Notes: generated by a model from the sequence alone, not told the origin. A DNA stretch of 64,000 bases from Nitrososphaera sp. (GCA_039938515.1 JBDUUL010000015.1:248001-312000); one strand, 5' to 3'; numbered from the stretch's first letter, positions 48,706 to 57,512 are shown. A program made the numbers and translations.

Positions 48706-49374
48706 ATGCAGGGTTGCGAAATGGTGCATGGCCAAGCAGGTGCCCCCCTTTTGCGGCCAATGGACCACAGGCATTGGGAGCAACCCGCCAAGTTTATTAT
48801 CGTCAACGGCGAATTCTCTACGAGTCGCACACAATTGTCAGCAGGCAACCCTGACCTGAGACGCCAGGTCGAAGAAAACAGAGGCCCGCTAAAGAAGCTT
48901 CAGCTCCTGATCCCCGGCCTCAACAGCTACAGGAGAAGCGAGGATATCCGCGTCGCAGACGAACTTTTGCGCAACCAGGTCGCAGACAAGCTTGACCTCT
49001 CGAGGGAAAACCTTGAAGGGCTGAGAAAGCAGATGGCAAACGCGGGCGATTTTACAAACTTGTCTTCAGTCGGATCGCTTATTTTTCAAATCCAGCAGTT
49101 TTCGGGCGAAGTGCGCCACGCGCAGCAGGGCTATTCCGGCCTGGCGGCATCAATAAGCATTGATGAGGCAAAGCTGAACAGCCTTTACGAGTATGACTAT
49201 GAATTTGTCAGCTCCTCGATATCCGTACTTGGCAGCACCTCTGCCCTTGTTTATGACCCTTCATCACCCGGCAACATACTTGCGGCGCTATCAACCATCA
49301 GCCACAACCTTTCAGATCTAAAGCGCAAGTGGTCCATAAGGATGGAAGCAGTCAGTAACATCCAGCTAAAATAA
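48706..49374 (+). CDS. Helical protein in SPFH cluster
   Basis: 222 residues from the first ATG; alternatives are M6 and M19 (MDHRHWEQPAKFII). Predominantly helical with long amphipathic stretches (RRQVEENRGPLKKLQLLIPG, LRNQVADKLDLSRENLEGLR, IFQIQQFSGEVRHAQQGY). Ends 10 nt before the SPFH gene. Bacterial SPFH loci often contain a comparable helical partner, but no family was assigned here. Probably cytoplasmic, membrane-associated through the complex. Confidence 0.7.
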   Translation: MQGCEMVHGQAGAPLLRPMDHRHWEQPAKFIIVNGEFSTSRTQLSAGNPDLRRQVEENRGPLKKLQLLIPGLNSYRRSEDIRVADELLRNQVADKLDLSRENLEGLRKQMANAGDFTNLSSVGSLIFQIQQFSGEVRHAQQGYSGLAASISIDEAKLNSLYEYDYEFVSSSISVLGSTSALVYDPSSPGNILAALSTISHNLSDLKRKWSIRMEAVSNIQLK

Positions 49375-49384
49375 CTGTGGGAAA

Positions 49385-50491
49385 GTGAAAATGTTTCACA
49401 GGCATCCAGACAAAAACGAAGGCGGGAGCGACATTCCCGCCCAGGGAGGCAGCGTCCTTGGCTCTATCACGATAAACTGGGAGGACCAGTACAAGCAGAA
49501 TAACGTCATGTGGAAAGTGCCGCGCAACATAAGGCTTAACGACAACATTGTGGTGCGCGAAGACGAAATCGCGGTCTTTTACCGCGACGGCAAGGTGCTG
49601 ACTTACTTTGACCAGCCAAACCGCTATGCGCTGACCAGTATCAATGCCCCCATAGTCGGCAGCCTCCTAAAATATTTCACGGGCGTCCAGCAGCAGGCCG
49701 AGGTCTATTACCTTCAGAAGCGTTTCATGGACGGCAAGTTTGGAAGCACACAGCCGTACCAGTTCATTGACCAGCTCTTTGGAATAGTGAACCTCAGGGT
49801 ATATGGCGAATACAGATGGAGGGTGTCATCGCCGGAGAACTTTATCAACCAGTTTGTCGGCACCTTCAACCTCGAAACTTCCGACCAGATCGAAGGCAGG
49901 CTGCGTGAGCAACTGGTCGTGCTTGTTTATAGCGCAATCGGCAAGATGAAGGCGCAGGGAATGAAAGTCACCGACCTTGCTCCAAACCTTACAAGCATCG
50001 AGCAGGTGGTGCTCTCCACCTCACCTGACAACTTTGGCCAGTACGGGGTAGAGATTAACAAGATCTCCGGTCTTACCATAAGCCTTCCAGACGAAGTTCA
50101 AAAGGCAATTGACACCAGGTCGGAAATGTCCGTCCTCGGCGTCAATTACATGCAGTACCAGGCAGGCCAGGCAATGACAGAGGCTGCGAGCAATCCGTCC
50201 GGGGGCGCAGGCTCGCTCGCCGGCCTTGGAGCAGGGTTTGGCGCTGGCAGCGGAATCGGCTACGCAATGGGCGGACAGATGGCACAAGGCATGAACCAGC
50301 CGCCCTCAAAGAGCTGCATAAAATGCGGCACAATTATCTCGGCGTCGAACAATTTCTGTCCAAACTGCGGCGCTGATCAGAAGCAGACTCCCTCCCAGCA
50401 GCAGGGTGCCAAATTCTGCCCTAACTGCGGCTCGACCGTCTCTGCAGGCTCAAAATTCTGCGCAAACTGCGGAAACAAAATCGCGGTGTAG
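49385..50491 (+). CDS. SPFH/Band-7-like protein with C-terminal zinc ribbons
   Basis: 368 residues. The SPFH/YdjI-type core spans about 20-265: ITINWEDQYKQNNVMWKVP, NIVVREDEIAVFYRDGKVL, a positively charged linker, and the C-terminal ALGIEVEKI-like VEINKISGLTISLPDEV. A Gly/Ala-rich hinge (GAGSLAGLGAGFGAGS) leads to two tandem CxxC ribbons (CIKCG-CPNCG and CPNCG-CANCG). It follows the helical gene by 10 nt and precedes the zinc-ribbon gene by 8 nt. SPFH proteins form membrane microdomain cages. Confidence 0.88.
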   Translation: MKMFHRHPDKNEGGSDIPAQGGSVLGSITINWEDQYKQNNVMWKVPRNIRLNDNIVVREDEIAVFYRDGKVLTYFDQPNRYALTSINAPIVGSLLKYFTGVQQQAEVYYLQKRFMDGKFGSTQPYQFIDQLFGIVNLRVYGEYRWRVSSPENFINQFVGTFNLETSDQIEGRLREQLVVLVYSAIGKMKAQGMKVTDLAPNLTSIEQVVLSTSPDNFGQYGVEINKISGLTISLPDEVQKAIDTRSEMSVLGVNYMQYQAGQAMTEAASNPSGGAGSLAGLGAGFGAGSGIGYAMGGQMAQGMNQPPSKSCIKCGTIISASNNFCPNCGADQKQTPSQQQGAKFCPNCGSTVSAGSKFCANCGNKIAV

Positions 50492-50499
50492 GCGAAAAG

Positions 50500-51516
50500 A
50501 TGCCATTCTACTGTACCAAATGTGGAACCCAGCTTCCAGACGGCGCTGCCTTCTGCCTAAAGTGCGGTACCAACCAGCAGCAATCGGCCACAAGCCCTCC
50601 GCAGCAAGTTATTGCTTCTCCGGTCGCCAGCCAGCTAAAGTGCTCAAGCTGCGGTGCCCCTATCACGCCTAAGTTCGGCGAGATGGTCATCGCCTGTGAA
50701 TACTGCGGCACAAGCATCACGCTTGGAACCGAAGGATGGAAGAACATACAAAAGCACACCATGCTTGCGGCAAAGGTGCGCGACAAGGACAAGATTACTG
50801 GCATAATCCACGATGTAATGGACAAGGGAATTTTCAGGCACCACCTGCAGGAGAGCTCTACACTCGAGGAAATGAACCTGAGCTACATACCTTATTGGAT
50901 CGTCCCCGTGTCCGCTAGAACTGAGATCATATCTGTTGACACCGCGAGCGAGGCCGGCTCGATAGCCACGACCGCGGCGCTTCTGGCAGTGATGGGCGGT
51001 TTGGGAAGCCAGCGAGGAGGCCGCGGAGGGTTTGGAATGGGAGGCGGTGGCCTGCTGGGGGGAGCGATGCTTGGAGGCATGATGGCCGGAGGCGGTGGCC
51101 TAATCGGTGGCGGGATGAATCAGAAAAGAACATACAAGCTTGATCAGAACTACAACTATCCTGTCGTCGCCCTCAAAGCCCTTACGGAGTACCAGCCGCA
51201 CGATTACAACTTTTCGCTGGACGATAGAAAGTTGTTCGACGCCTCGACCTTTGACAAGAGCATCAAGGCGCTAAACGGCGACATCAGCGAGGACATGGCC
51301 AAGTACCAGGCCAAGACGTATGTGGACCAGCGGCAGTCCGAGCGCGCTCATGCGCAGTACCACATGATCCAGCAGATTCATACAGAGATGGAAGTTGCGG
51401 AGGCTGAATTGCTCCATGCACCCATCTGGTTCGCCCGTTACGATCACAAGGGCAATAAGATAATCTTTGTAATTGACGCAAATTCAGGAACGCCAATAAA
51501 CAGTATCGGCATCTGA
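50500..51516 (+). CDS. Zinc-ribbon protein with Gly-rich linker (SPFH cluster)
   Basis: 338 residues. A first ribbon CTKCG-CLKCG and a second CSSCG-CEYCG precede about 80 residues of helical region with TITLGTEGWKNIQKHTMLAA. Then comes a Gly/Met-rich stretch (about 168-205, GGRGGFGMGGGGLLGGAML) that could be flexible or interact with a membrane. The C-terminal part (about 215-338) ends in strands LLHAPIWFARYDHKGNKIIF. Only 8 nt after the SPFH gene, so clearly co-translated. Probably recruits partners to the SPFH assembly (inference). Confidence 0.8.
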   Translation: MPFYCTKCGTQLPDGAAFCLKCGTNQQQSATSPPQQVIASPVASQLKCSSCGAPITPKFGEMVIACEYCGTSITLGTEGWKNIQKHTMLAAKVRDKDKITGIIHDVMDKGIFRHHLQESSTLEEMNLSYIPYWIVPVSARTEIISVDTASEAGSIATTAALLAVMGGLGSQRGGRGGFGMGGGGLLGGAMLGGMMAGGGGLIGGGMNQKRTYKLDQNYNYPVVALKALTEYQPHDYNFSLDDRKLFDASTFDKSIKALNGDISEDMAKYQAKTYVDQRQSERAHAQYHMIQQIHTEMEVAEAELLHAPIWFARYDHKGNKIIFVIDANSGTPINSIGI

Positions 51517-51602
51517 GTGCCCAAAGGGTTTCCTCGCAACCTGCCTGACAAGAGCCTAGTTCTCCCTCTGAACCAGCTGCATAGGTATGGGGAACGGGTC
51601 GG

Positions 51603-52640
51603 CTAGTCGTGCCTTATGATTGCCCTGAACCTAGCGGTCCTTCTGAGCGGCTGAAACTCTGGCGCATCATTTGCGCGTTCGACGCAGTTTGGGTTCAGGC
51701 GCACGGCCTCGGCGAGCAGGTCGATCGATATGTCACTTTTGCCCTGGACCGCCATCAGCCGGGCCTTGTTGTAGTACGCGTTTGAGTAGTAAGGCGCAAT
51801 CTCAAGTGCCTTGTCGTAACAGCTGGCGGCATCATAGTACCTCCCAACTGCCTGCAACAACACCCCCTTGTTGGTCAGCGCAACGAAGTTGCCCGGGTCA
51901 ATTGAAATCGCCAACTCGAAGCATTCACGCGCGTCTTCAGGCCTGTCAAGGAGTTCAAGAGTCGTGCCCTTGTCGGTCAAAAGCACGGAATTCTGCGGAT
52001 CTATTGCAAGCGCCCGGTCGAACGCCCCTATTGCCTCTTCATATTTTCGCTGCGAGCAGAGAAGGTTCGCCCTTGCCTGGAGCGTAAAACGATCCTCTGG
52101 GCTTATTCTCAAAAGCGTGTCTACTACCTCAAGCGCCCCTGCATAGTTCCTGTACCCATCGCACTCCACCCTGGCAACGTTCCACAGTATGTACAGCGAA
52201 TCGGGGTTGAGATCCTTTGCCTTGATATAGCAGCCGAGTGCGTCCTCGTGCCTGCCCAGTCTCCCAAGCATTCTCCCTTTCCAGATTAAGGCCCTGCTGC
52301 TCCTCGGATGGGCCGACAGTATCGCATCAAATTTCTCCGGCTCCTCGCCAAAGGATGCGCGCAGCAGCTTGTCCTCAAAGCCGTTTGCATATTTGCAGAA
52401 AGCGTAATCGACCCAGACTGCCGCAAGCTCCGGATGTATCGCAAATAATCCGTAAAAACAGCGTTCTGCCTCGTCATAGTCTCCCCTGTCCGCTGACCTG
52501 TGGCCGCGCTCTACAAGTGAGGCCGCAATTTCAATTTCGCGCTTGTCAGTGCTCTTGATGGAAGGCAAAATTGCAGCCACCTGAGCCTTTGCAGACAAGG
52601 CCCTGTTTCCGATCCAAAGCAAATGAAAGGGCCCGTCCAT
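51603..52640 (-). CDS. TPR-repeat protein
   Basis: 345 residues from the ATG, supported by a TATA-like GCTTAAGAA about 25 bp upstream; a TTG five codons earlier is also in frame. Six to eight TPR units are visible, for example LGRHEDALGCYIKAKDLNPD, RKYEEAIGAFDRALAIDPQN, RPEDARECFELAISIDPGN, VGRYYDAASCYDKALEIAPY. TPR solenoids mediate protein-protein contacts. No catalytic domain. Confidence 0.9.
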   Translation of the reverse strand: MDGPFHLLWIGNRALSAKAQVAAILPSIKSTDKREIEIAASLVERGHRSADRGDYDEAERCFYGLFAIHPELAAVWVDYAFCKYANGFEDKLLRASFGEEPEKFDAILSAHPRSSRALIWKGRMLGRLGRHEDALGCYIKAKDLNPDSLYILWNVARVECDGYRNYAGALEVVDTLLRISPEDRFTLQARANLLCSQRKYEEAIGAFDRALAIDPQNSVLLTDKGTTLELLDRPEDARECFELAISIDPGNFVALTNKGVLLQAVGRYYDAASCYDKALEIAPYYSNAYYNKARLMAVQGKSDISIDLLAEAVRLNPNCVERANDAPEFQPLRRTARFRAIIRHD

Positions 52641-52863
52641 GAAGACTGTACTCAATTCAATTTCTTAAGCATATCCCCGCGGCATTTGGAAACGTTACCA
52701 GTCGATCAATGATTGCCAGTTCCTTTCTTCGCAGCTCATGCGTTACTTCCAGCCCTGTCGACCCTAATCAACACCAGACTCTTCATTACCTGCAGCGCCA
52801 GTCAAGCTCAATCTGCCTGCACTGCCACGGGTTCTTGTCTAATGCATGATCACGATCCGTTCT

Positions 52864-53196
52864 TTAGAGCGGCCCCGGGGCAGTTGGAAGGAGCAAGCCG
52901 ACAATGGTTGCCACGAACCAGATAACCAAAGCGACAATGAGGGCCTTGAGCCATCCCATCTTGTACAGGGCGCGGAGGGCAATGAGCCATACTATGCCCC
53001 CGATTATGGCGGCGAGCCAACCCCGGCCTAAAAGGTAGTAGACTGCAGAGTAGACTATGGTCCCGACAATGGCAGCTACGACTGCCCGCCCAATCCCTCC
53101 CTTTTCGCCGAACAACTTTGTAATCAGGAAAATAATGACTGTAGATACTGCAAGTCCGACAAGAAAAATAACTGCAGAATAAATCGCGTTTGGCAC
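52864..53196 (-). CDS. Four-span small membrane protein
   Basis: 110 residues (GTG start). Segments AIYSAVIFLVGLAVSTVIIF, GRAVVAAIVGTIVYSAVYYL, GWLAAIIGGIVWLIALRAL, LIVALVIWFVATIVGLL. Short loops and no conserved charged residues, like small GlsB/TMEM-type proteins. Function unknown. Confidence 0.75.
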   Translation of the reverse strand: MPNAIYSAVIFLVGLAVSTVIIFLITKLFGEKGGIGRAVVAAIVGTIVYSAVYYLLGRGWLAAIIGGIVWLIALRALYKMGWLKALIVALVIWFVATIVGLLLPTAPGPL

Positions 53197-53344
53197 ACTG
53201 GATATTGTCGCGCTGGCTATAAAGCCGGATGCAGACGGCGAAATTCCTCACTTAAACTCATCTGTCAGAATTCTCCCGGGCGCGATGATCCGGAGATTTG
53301 AGTCGACTTTGCTTAGAGGGGACAGTACCTTGCGACGAGATCAT

Positions 53345-53653
53345 TCATGTAACTGCAGATGTGGCTGCCATTCTTTCTGGCCGCATGCCGCGCTGCTTTT
53401 GTTCTATTATCTCTAGGTAGCGCCTGACGACTTCGGCAATGAAGATTCTTGCAGGGGAGCCAAAAAAGCCAAGCAGACCCAGCTCGACTTCGACTATCGT
53501 AACAGGCGGCTCCCGCCGACTGAGAAGCTTGTATTTTTTTTCAAGGTAAGACATGACCGACATTCTTGCCTCTTCCGGGAGCAGGGAGCCCAAGGTTGAC
53601 TCGAGAGCTTGTCGTACTTCCCTGCCGGTCATGGTTTCTTTGTCTGGATTCAA
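53345..53653 (-). CDS. Stand-alone NitrOD5-like protein, paralog of 11267-11524
   Basis: 102 residues from a TTG with a GAGGGAG Shine-Dalgarno 5-6 nt upstream; the ATG six codons later is less likely. ALESTLGSLLPEEARMSVMS then YLEKKYKL and VEVELGLLGFFGSPARIFIA then VVRRYLEIIEQ show the NitrOD5-like helix pattern (ALxxxL-x8-YLxKxYx...LxxxFG...AxI). The C-terminal 20 residues are Arg/Ala-rich. Confidence 0.75.
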   Translation of the reverse strand: MNPDKETMTGREVRQALESTLGSLLPEEARMSVMSYLEKKYKLLSRREPPVTIVEVELGLLGFFGSPARIFIAEVVRRYLEIIEQKQRGMRPERMAATSAVT

Positions 53654-53776
53654 CTTTACTCCCTCTTGCTTATATCGCAGTGTCGTTTCATCTGAAAACT
53701 GCTTGTATGTAAGCGCCGATTACATGCAGCCAAAGCCATTCTGAAGGAATGCCAGTAAGATCTGCTGAAACTGTCA

Positions 53777-53968
53777 ATGACGGCATTGCAAATAGTTCTG
53801 AGTTCATATCGAGATGCGGCTATTTGCGCCATAACAGATGATTTAGCAAACATCAGGCCAAATGCAATAAACGGGCTCATCGGAAGGCAAATTGTGCAAA
53901 CCGCCGAATTATCAAAGGCACTCCCGGCGCGGCGGTACAAAGAAGGAGCCGAATTCTGGAAAGGCTAG
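53777..53968 (+). CDS. Possible 63-residue protein
   Basis: MTALQIVLSSYRDAAICAIT, ANIRPNAINGLIGRQIVQTA, ALPARRYKEGAEFWKG. Mildly gene-like. The opposite strand (53656-53940) is also open but less plausible. Uncertain. Confidence 0.35.
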   Translation: MTALQIVLSSYRDAAICAITDDLANIRPNAINGLIGRQIVQTAELSKALPARRYKEGAEFWKG

Positions 53969-54027
53969 CGTTTTTATCGAACAGCCCAATGTAAACCATT
54001 AGTCGCCAGAGGCATCTCCTCGGGGCT

Positions 54028-54900
54028 CTAGTAGGCCAGCGAGGGCAGGAACAGACCAGCAGGCTCTTGGTAGGGGCCGAAGGTCATCAGGTTAGCCGGC
54101 CATTCGATTCTAAACTTGCAGTCAAACAGCCAATTCATAAGTTCATGATTTCTTGCTGGCACAAAGAAGCCCGGTCCCGTTATCGTTGGGGCAGAAGAGA
54201 TAAGGGCCTTCAGGTCATTGTTTGATTTTGCAACGGCATGACCGAACAATCCAATACCTGCGGCATAGCCTGAAATCTGGCCGCCCCGCTCTATCATCAA
54301 CGCTGCGCCGTGGTCAATTGCCTGCCTAAGCTCTCCTTCCCTCGTAAAGCCGTGCACTTTTCGGCACATTTCATTGCAAGACGCTATGTCCGTTGCATTC
54401 CGAACTGGTCTGACGTTTTTCGCATCATCGCTCTTTTGCTCATTAGTCAGTGGCTGGCCCTGCATTAGAAACAGAGGTTCGCGTAAGGCAAAGCCGCACT
54501 TTGTATAAAGTGCAAAGGATCTGATGTGGCTTGGAGACTGCACCAATCTTACTTGGCCCATATGCTGTTTTCCCGCCTGAGTAAGGACTGCATCCATAAG
54601 TGCTCTCCCGACCCCTCCTTGAGCCGAAGGTCGGACAGTAAGCGGACCTATCACTGCTACAGGCGAGGGCGGGAATTTGTGCAGGAAAATGCTTCCCAAT
54701 ACAGTGCCTTCAGCCTCTGCAAGGACACCAAAAGAGTTCGGGTTGTCAAGAAGCATTTTGACAAGTCCGATGCCATGCTCTTCAGTAGGTTGTTCGGACG
54801 GATATCCATGAGCGGCGGAAACGGTTTTGTGGGCCTCATACCCGATCTTGCCGCATACTTCAACATCGTGTTTCTCTATAGGCCGAATCGTCAGGCTCAT
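54028..54900 (-). CDS. GNAT acetyltransferase
   Basis: 290 residues from the ATG MSLTIRPIEKHDVE. Two GNAT-like halves. The first (about 1-150) has VAVIGPLTVRPSAQGGVGRA then LMDAVLTQAG, the acetyl-CoA site, and VRLVQSPSHIRSFALYTKCG. The second half (about 165-290) is a degenerate GNAT (RPVRNATDIASCNEMCRKVH, GAALMIERGGQISGYAAGIG). Length and tandem layout match two-domain N-acetyltransferases (mycothiol synthase or Eis-like arrangements). Substrate unknown. The 22 upstream codons are excluded by comparison. Confidence 0.85.
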   Translation of the reverse strand: MSLTIRPIEKHDVEVCGKIGYEAHKTVSAAHGYPSEQPTEEHGIGLVKMLLDNPNSFGVLAEAEGTVLGSIFLHKFPPSPVAVIGPLTVRPSAQGGVGRALMDAVLTQAGKQHMGQVRLVQSPSHIRSFALYTKCGFALREPLFLMQGQPLTNEQKSDDAKNVRPVRNATDIASCNEMCRKVHGFTREGELRQAIDHGAALMIERGGQISGYAAGIGLFGHAVAKSNNDLKALISSAPTITGPGFFVPARNHELMNWLFDCKFRIEWPANLMTFGPYQEPAGLFLPSLAY

Positions 54901-55108
54901 TTTGTTCGCGAAGTTATTTTTCGCTAATAAGTGTAGTGAGCAACGTGCATTGCCCTTGCCTTCCAAACGGTCATGCTCAATGCGGATTGTGCCGTGTCAA
55001 GACTCATCGTCGGCAAAACCTGACAGCGCGTTAATATTATGGAGAATGGCGGGCGCGTGATGTCACATGCCTCCAGTTCAGTGAGAAAGACTCGGTATAC
55101 CCCTGATG

Positions 55109-55387
55109 TTAGAGATATGTCTCGTCGACGTAGCACCACTTCCAGTTCTCGCCCGGCTCGTACGACTTGATTATGGGGTGCCTTGAGTGCTTGAAGTGCT
55201 TGGTTGCATGCTTGTTGGGCGACGAATCGCAGCAACCTACGTGGCCGCAGGTAAGACATAGCCTCAGTTTCACCCAGCCGGAGCCGAGCTTTTCGCATTC
55301 CTCGCAACCCTTTGTGTTGCCGGCTATGTCCGGGTTTATCTTGACAATATGCTCGCACTGAACGGTTTCTGCGCTGCGTCTTACCAT
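55109..55387 (-). CDS. UBP-type zinc-finger protein, paralog of 46001-46270
   Basis: 92 residues from the ATG MVRRSAETVQCEHIVK; the frame reaches 55408. Complete ZnF-UBP pattern: CEHI, GCEECEKLGSGWVKLRLC, LTCGHVGCCDSSPNKHATKH then RHPIIKSYEPGENWKWCY. It is nearly identical to the other copy in the finger, but with Lys/Arg at the exposed edge where the other has His/Gln. Ubiquitin-like ligand unknown. Confidence 0.92.
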   Translation of the reverse strand: MVRRSAETVQCEHIVKINPDIAGNTKGCEECEKLGSGWVKLRLCLTCGHVGCCDSSPNKHATKHFKHSRHPIIKSYEPGENWKWCYVDETYL

Positions 55388-55446
55388 GCAGAACTCATGC
55401 ACAAACACCTAGTTAAGCGGTTCAAAGGCTCTTCCGCATCTTATGC

Positions 55447-55761
55447 TTAGGCTTGGGAGTCCTCGCGCTGCCTTCGCTTCAGGCCCAGCACAAAATTGCG
55501 CATATAAGTCGCAAGAATCAGCTCCCTCATTTCCTTGAGCGGGTCGAGTTCATTTTGCACACAGTGCGCTTCAAATGCTTCCCACTCCGGTCTTGGAAGC
55601 TTGGCAACGTATTCGTTTATCAGCCTGATGTCATGGGCGGAGAGCTTTCTCTCTCGCTGCCGGGCGTACAGCTCGTCTGACTCGAGCACCTGTATAAGGA
55701 CGGCCGTCGCAGTGCCTGACGAGCCTACACCGCCGGCGCCACCCCGTCTGTATGATACCAT
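55447..55761 (-). CDS. Helical hypothetical protein
   Basis: 104 residues. A Gly-rich N-terminus (RRGGAGGVGSSGTATAV), then helices LIQVLESDELYARQRERKLS, DIRLINEYVAKLPRPEWEAF, and MRELILATYMRNFVLGLKRR. It may be a nucleic-acid binding helical protein; no family recognised. It lies between the UBP finger and a single-span membrane protein. Confidence 0.65.
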   Translation of the reverse strand: MVSYRRGGAGGVGSSGTATAVLIQVLESDELYARQRERKLSAHDIRLINEYVAKLPRPEWEAFEAHCVQNELDPLKEMRELILATYMRNFVLGLKRRQREDSQA

Positions 55762-55830
55762 GCGTCAGGCGGAGCTTGCCCTTGGCATCCTTTAGTCGGC
55801 GCGTGTGTTCAACCTAATAATACGGCCGCC

Positions 55831-56304
55831 TCACGTTGCCGGCTCCTCCATCGCCGGCACAATCTCCTCTGCGATAAACGCCCTGAAGCCCGGGTCAAAC
55901 CAGCTCTCTATGTTCATGGACTTCCAGTCTTCTCGTATTGTGCCGAACTTGAATGCGTTTCTCATCCATGCCAGCCATCCTTCCCACTCGTTGTCACTTA
56001 GGACCTTTCGCTGGCGCATGTGGTAAGCGTGCGAGCATATGTAAAGAACGTAGTATGTAAACACGCCCTCTTCATCAGCCTCCGGCCTTCCCTTTGCTAT
56101 GACCTTGAGCAGGCCGGGCCTCTCTATCAGGATCTCGCCCATCCTGTGTATTTTTTCGTCAAGGTCGTTCAACACCCTCGTTTCGACGTCGACCGAAATG
56201 CCCTGAATCTGCCTTTTCGAAAAATACAGAGTCATAAGCATAGTCCCGACGATTCCAATAGTCTGCGCGATAGTCAGCCAGTCGTCAAACGACAAATCCG
56301 CCAT
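55831..56304 (-). CDS. Single-span membrane protein with cytoplasmic domain
   Basis: 157 residues. N-terminal membrane helix about 9-28 (LTIAQTIGIVGTMLMTLYF), then a soluble helical part: RVLNDLDEKIHRMGEILIER, YVLYICSHAYHMRQRKVLSD, NEWEGWLAWMRNAFKFGTI. This N-terminal-anchor plus helical-bundle pattern resembles DUF families of archaeal and bacterial membrane proteins without assigned function. Confidence 0.7.
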   Translation of the reverse strand: MADLSFDDWLTIAQTIGIVGTMLMTLYFSKRQIQGISVDVETRVLNDLDEKIHRMGEILIERPGLLKVIAKGRPEADEEGVFTYYVLYICSHAYHMRQRKVLSDNEWEGWLAWMRNAFKFGTIREDWKSMNIESWFDPGFRAFIAEEIVPAMEEPAT

Positions 56305-56348
56305 GAAAGGACTATCAGAAGTGCGTATTGAAAAGGCTGATCCAGCTC

Positions 56349-56690
56349 CTAGGCCGCAGAGCTGTCTGCAAGCCTCGCGGCCTCGACTACCTCAAAGACG
56401 TTGTAGTACTGCCTATCGTCGAATATCTTGTCGACAAGCGCGATTGTCTCCGCGCGCGACATGGTCGAGTTTTCAGGGAAACTGGTGCTCAGGTATTCCA
56501 TGATCTTACTCTTGTCAGCCGGAAACGTGACGTTTTTTAGTACCTGCGCAAGCGCCGCAGCTTTTGGAAAGTCGTGGACCATCATGTCATCCCGCTGCAT
56601 GCCCTCGACCCCCTCCTGCTTGCGCAGAACATCCGCGATATGTTCAACGTTTCGCTCCGTAGGAATTTGATCTTTGTTTTCTCTGGACAT
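56349..56690 (-). CDS. DUF2795-like protein
   Basis: 113 residues. The second half matches DUF2795: ALAQVLKNVTFPADKSKIME then TMSRAETIALVDKIFDDRQY then YNVFEVVEAARL. The pattern (FPA-x-K, then loop, then L...L...Y.n..EV) is the family signature, small helical modules of unknown function. The N-terminal part is acidic/basic and flexible. Divergent from the HAD gene. Confidence 0.8.
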   Translation of the reverse strand: MSRENKDQIPTERNVEHIADVLRKQEGVEGMQRDDMMVHDFPKAAALAQVLKNVTFPADKSKIMEYLSTSFPENSTMSRAETIALVDKIFDDRQYYNVFEVVEAARLADSSAA

Positions 56691-56780
56691 TCTTACGCCG
56701 TATATTGCGCAGCAAGATATTTACGCGCACCGCAGGCACGGATAACCGATTTAATCAATAAGATATGTCTTGTACTTCAG

Positions 56781-57512
56781 ATGGCTCACGCTATGGAGTA
56801 TGATAAGAAGGCTGCTGCCTTTGGAGGATTTGACGCTCTGCTGTTTGATCTTTTTGGAACGCTAGTAGATACGAGTTCGCTTGCCCGCGGCTTTGAAGAA
56901 ATAGGCATCGCCGTCGACGTCAAGGCATTTTCAGAGGCGTGGCAGTCCAAGCGGCTGCAGTACATGTGGGTAAACTCGCTTCTGACCAAGAGCAGCTCAA
57001 ATACAGCTCCGGTCGTACAATTTCAACCGTTTGAAAAACTGTCTATTAGAGCCCTCAGTTATACTGCAAAGATGCACGGCATAAACCTGAGTGAGGATCA
57101 GATTGTAAGGATATCCGAGTCGCAGCTCTCTCTTGACATTTTGCCGGACGTGAGGCAGGGCCTAGAAAAGGTGCATTCGGCCGGCAATATCAGGATGTCC
57201 GTGCTTACAAACGGCTCAAGTCGGAACACGGAGAAGCTGTTACAGAAAAATGGATTGGACCATTACTTTGAGGCAGTAATAAGCGCCGAGGATGTGCGCT
57301 ATTACAAGCCGAGCCCCGAACCATATTATCACGCGGCAAATGTTTTGAAGCTCCCAGCAAGCAGGCTGGTAATGGTGAGCGCGAACCTCTGGGACATTGC
57401 GGGGGCCCAGAACGCGGGCATGAAGGCGTGCTGGATAAACCGCGAGGCGATTTTGGATATCGACCAGATGGACGTTCGGGGCGACCTCTCCTTTCCGTCG
57501 CTTATCGAGTGA
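56781..57512 (+). CDS. HAD-superfamily hydrolase (haloacid-dehalogenase type II-like)
   Basis: 243 residues from the ATG MAHAMEYDKKAAAF (a second ATG four codons later). The longer frame to 56574 overlaps the opposite gene and is rejected. Motif I LLFDLFGTLVD with nucleophile D23, motif II VLTNGS, motif III Lys in YYKPSPEPYY, motif IV MVSANLWDIAGAQNAGMKAC. The helical cap between I and II (about 30-110) fits L-2-haloacid dehalogenase. Substrate could be haloacid or another phosphoester/organic acid. Confidence 0.9.
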   Translation: MAHAMEYDKKAAAFGGFDALLFDLFGTLVDTSSLARGFEEIGIAVDVKAFSEAWQSKRLQYMWVNSLLTKSSSNTAPVVQFQPFEKLSIRALSYTAKMHGINLSEDQIVRISESQLSLDILPDVRQGLEKVHSAGNIRMSVLTNGSSRNTEKLLQKNGLDHYFEAVISAEDVRYYKPSPEPYYHAANVLKLPASRLVMVSANLWDIAGAQNAGMKACWINREAILDIDQMDVRGDLSFPSLIE

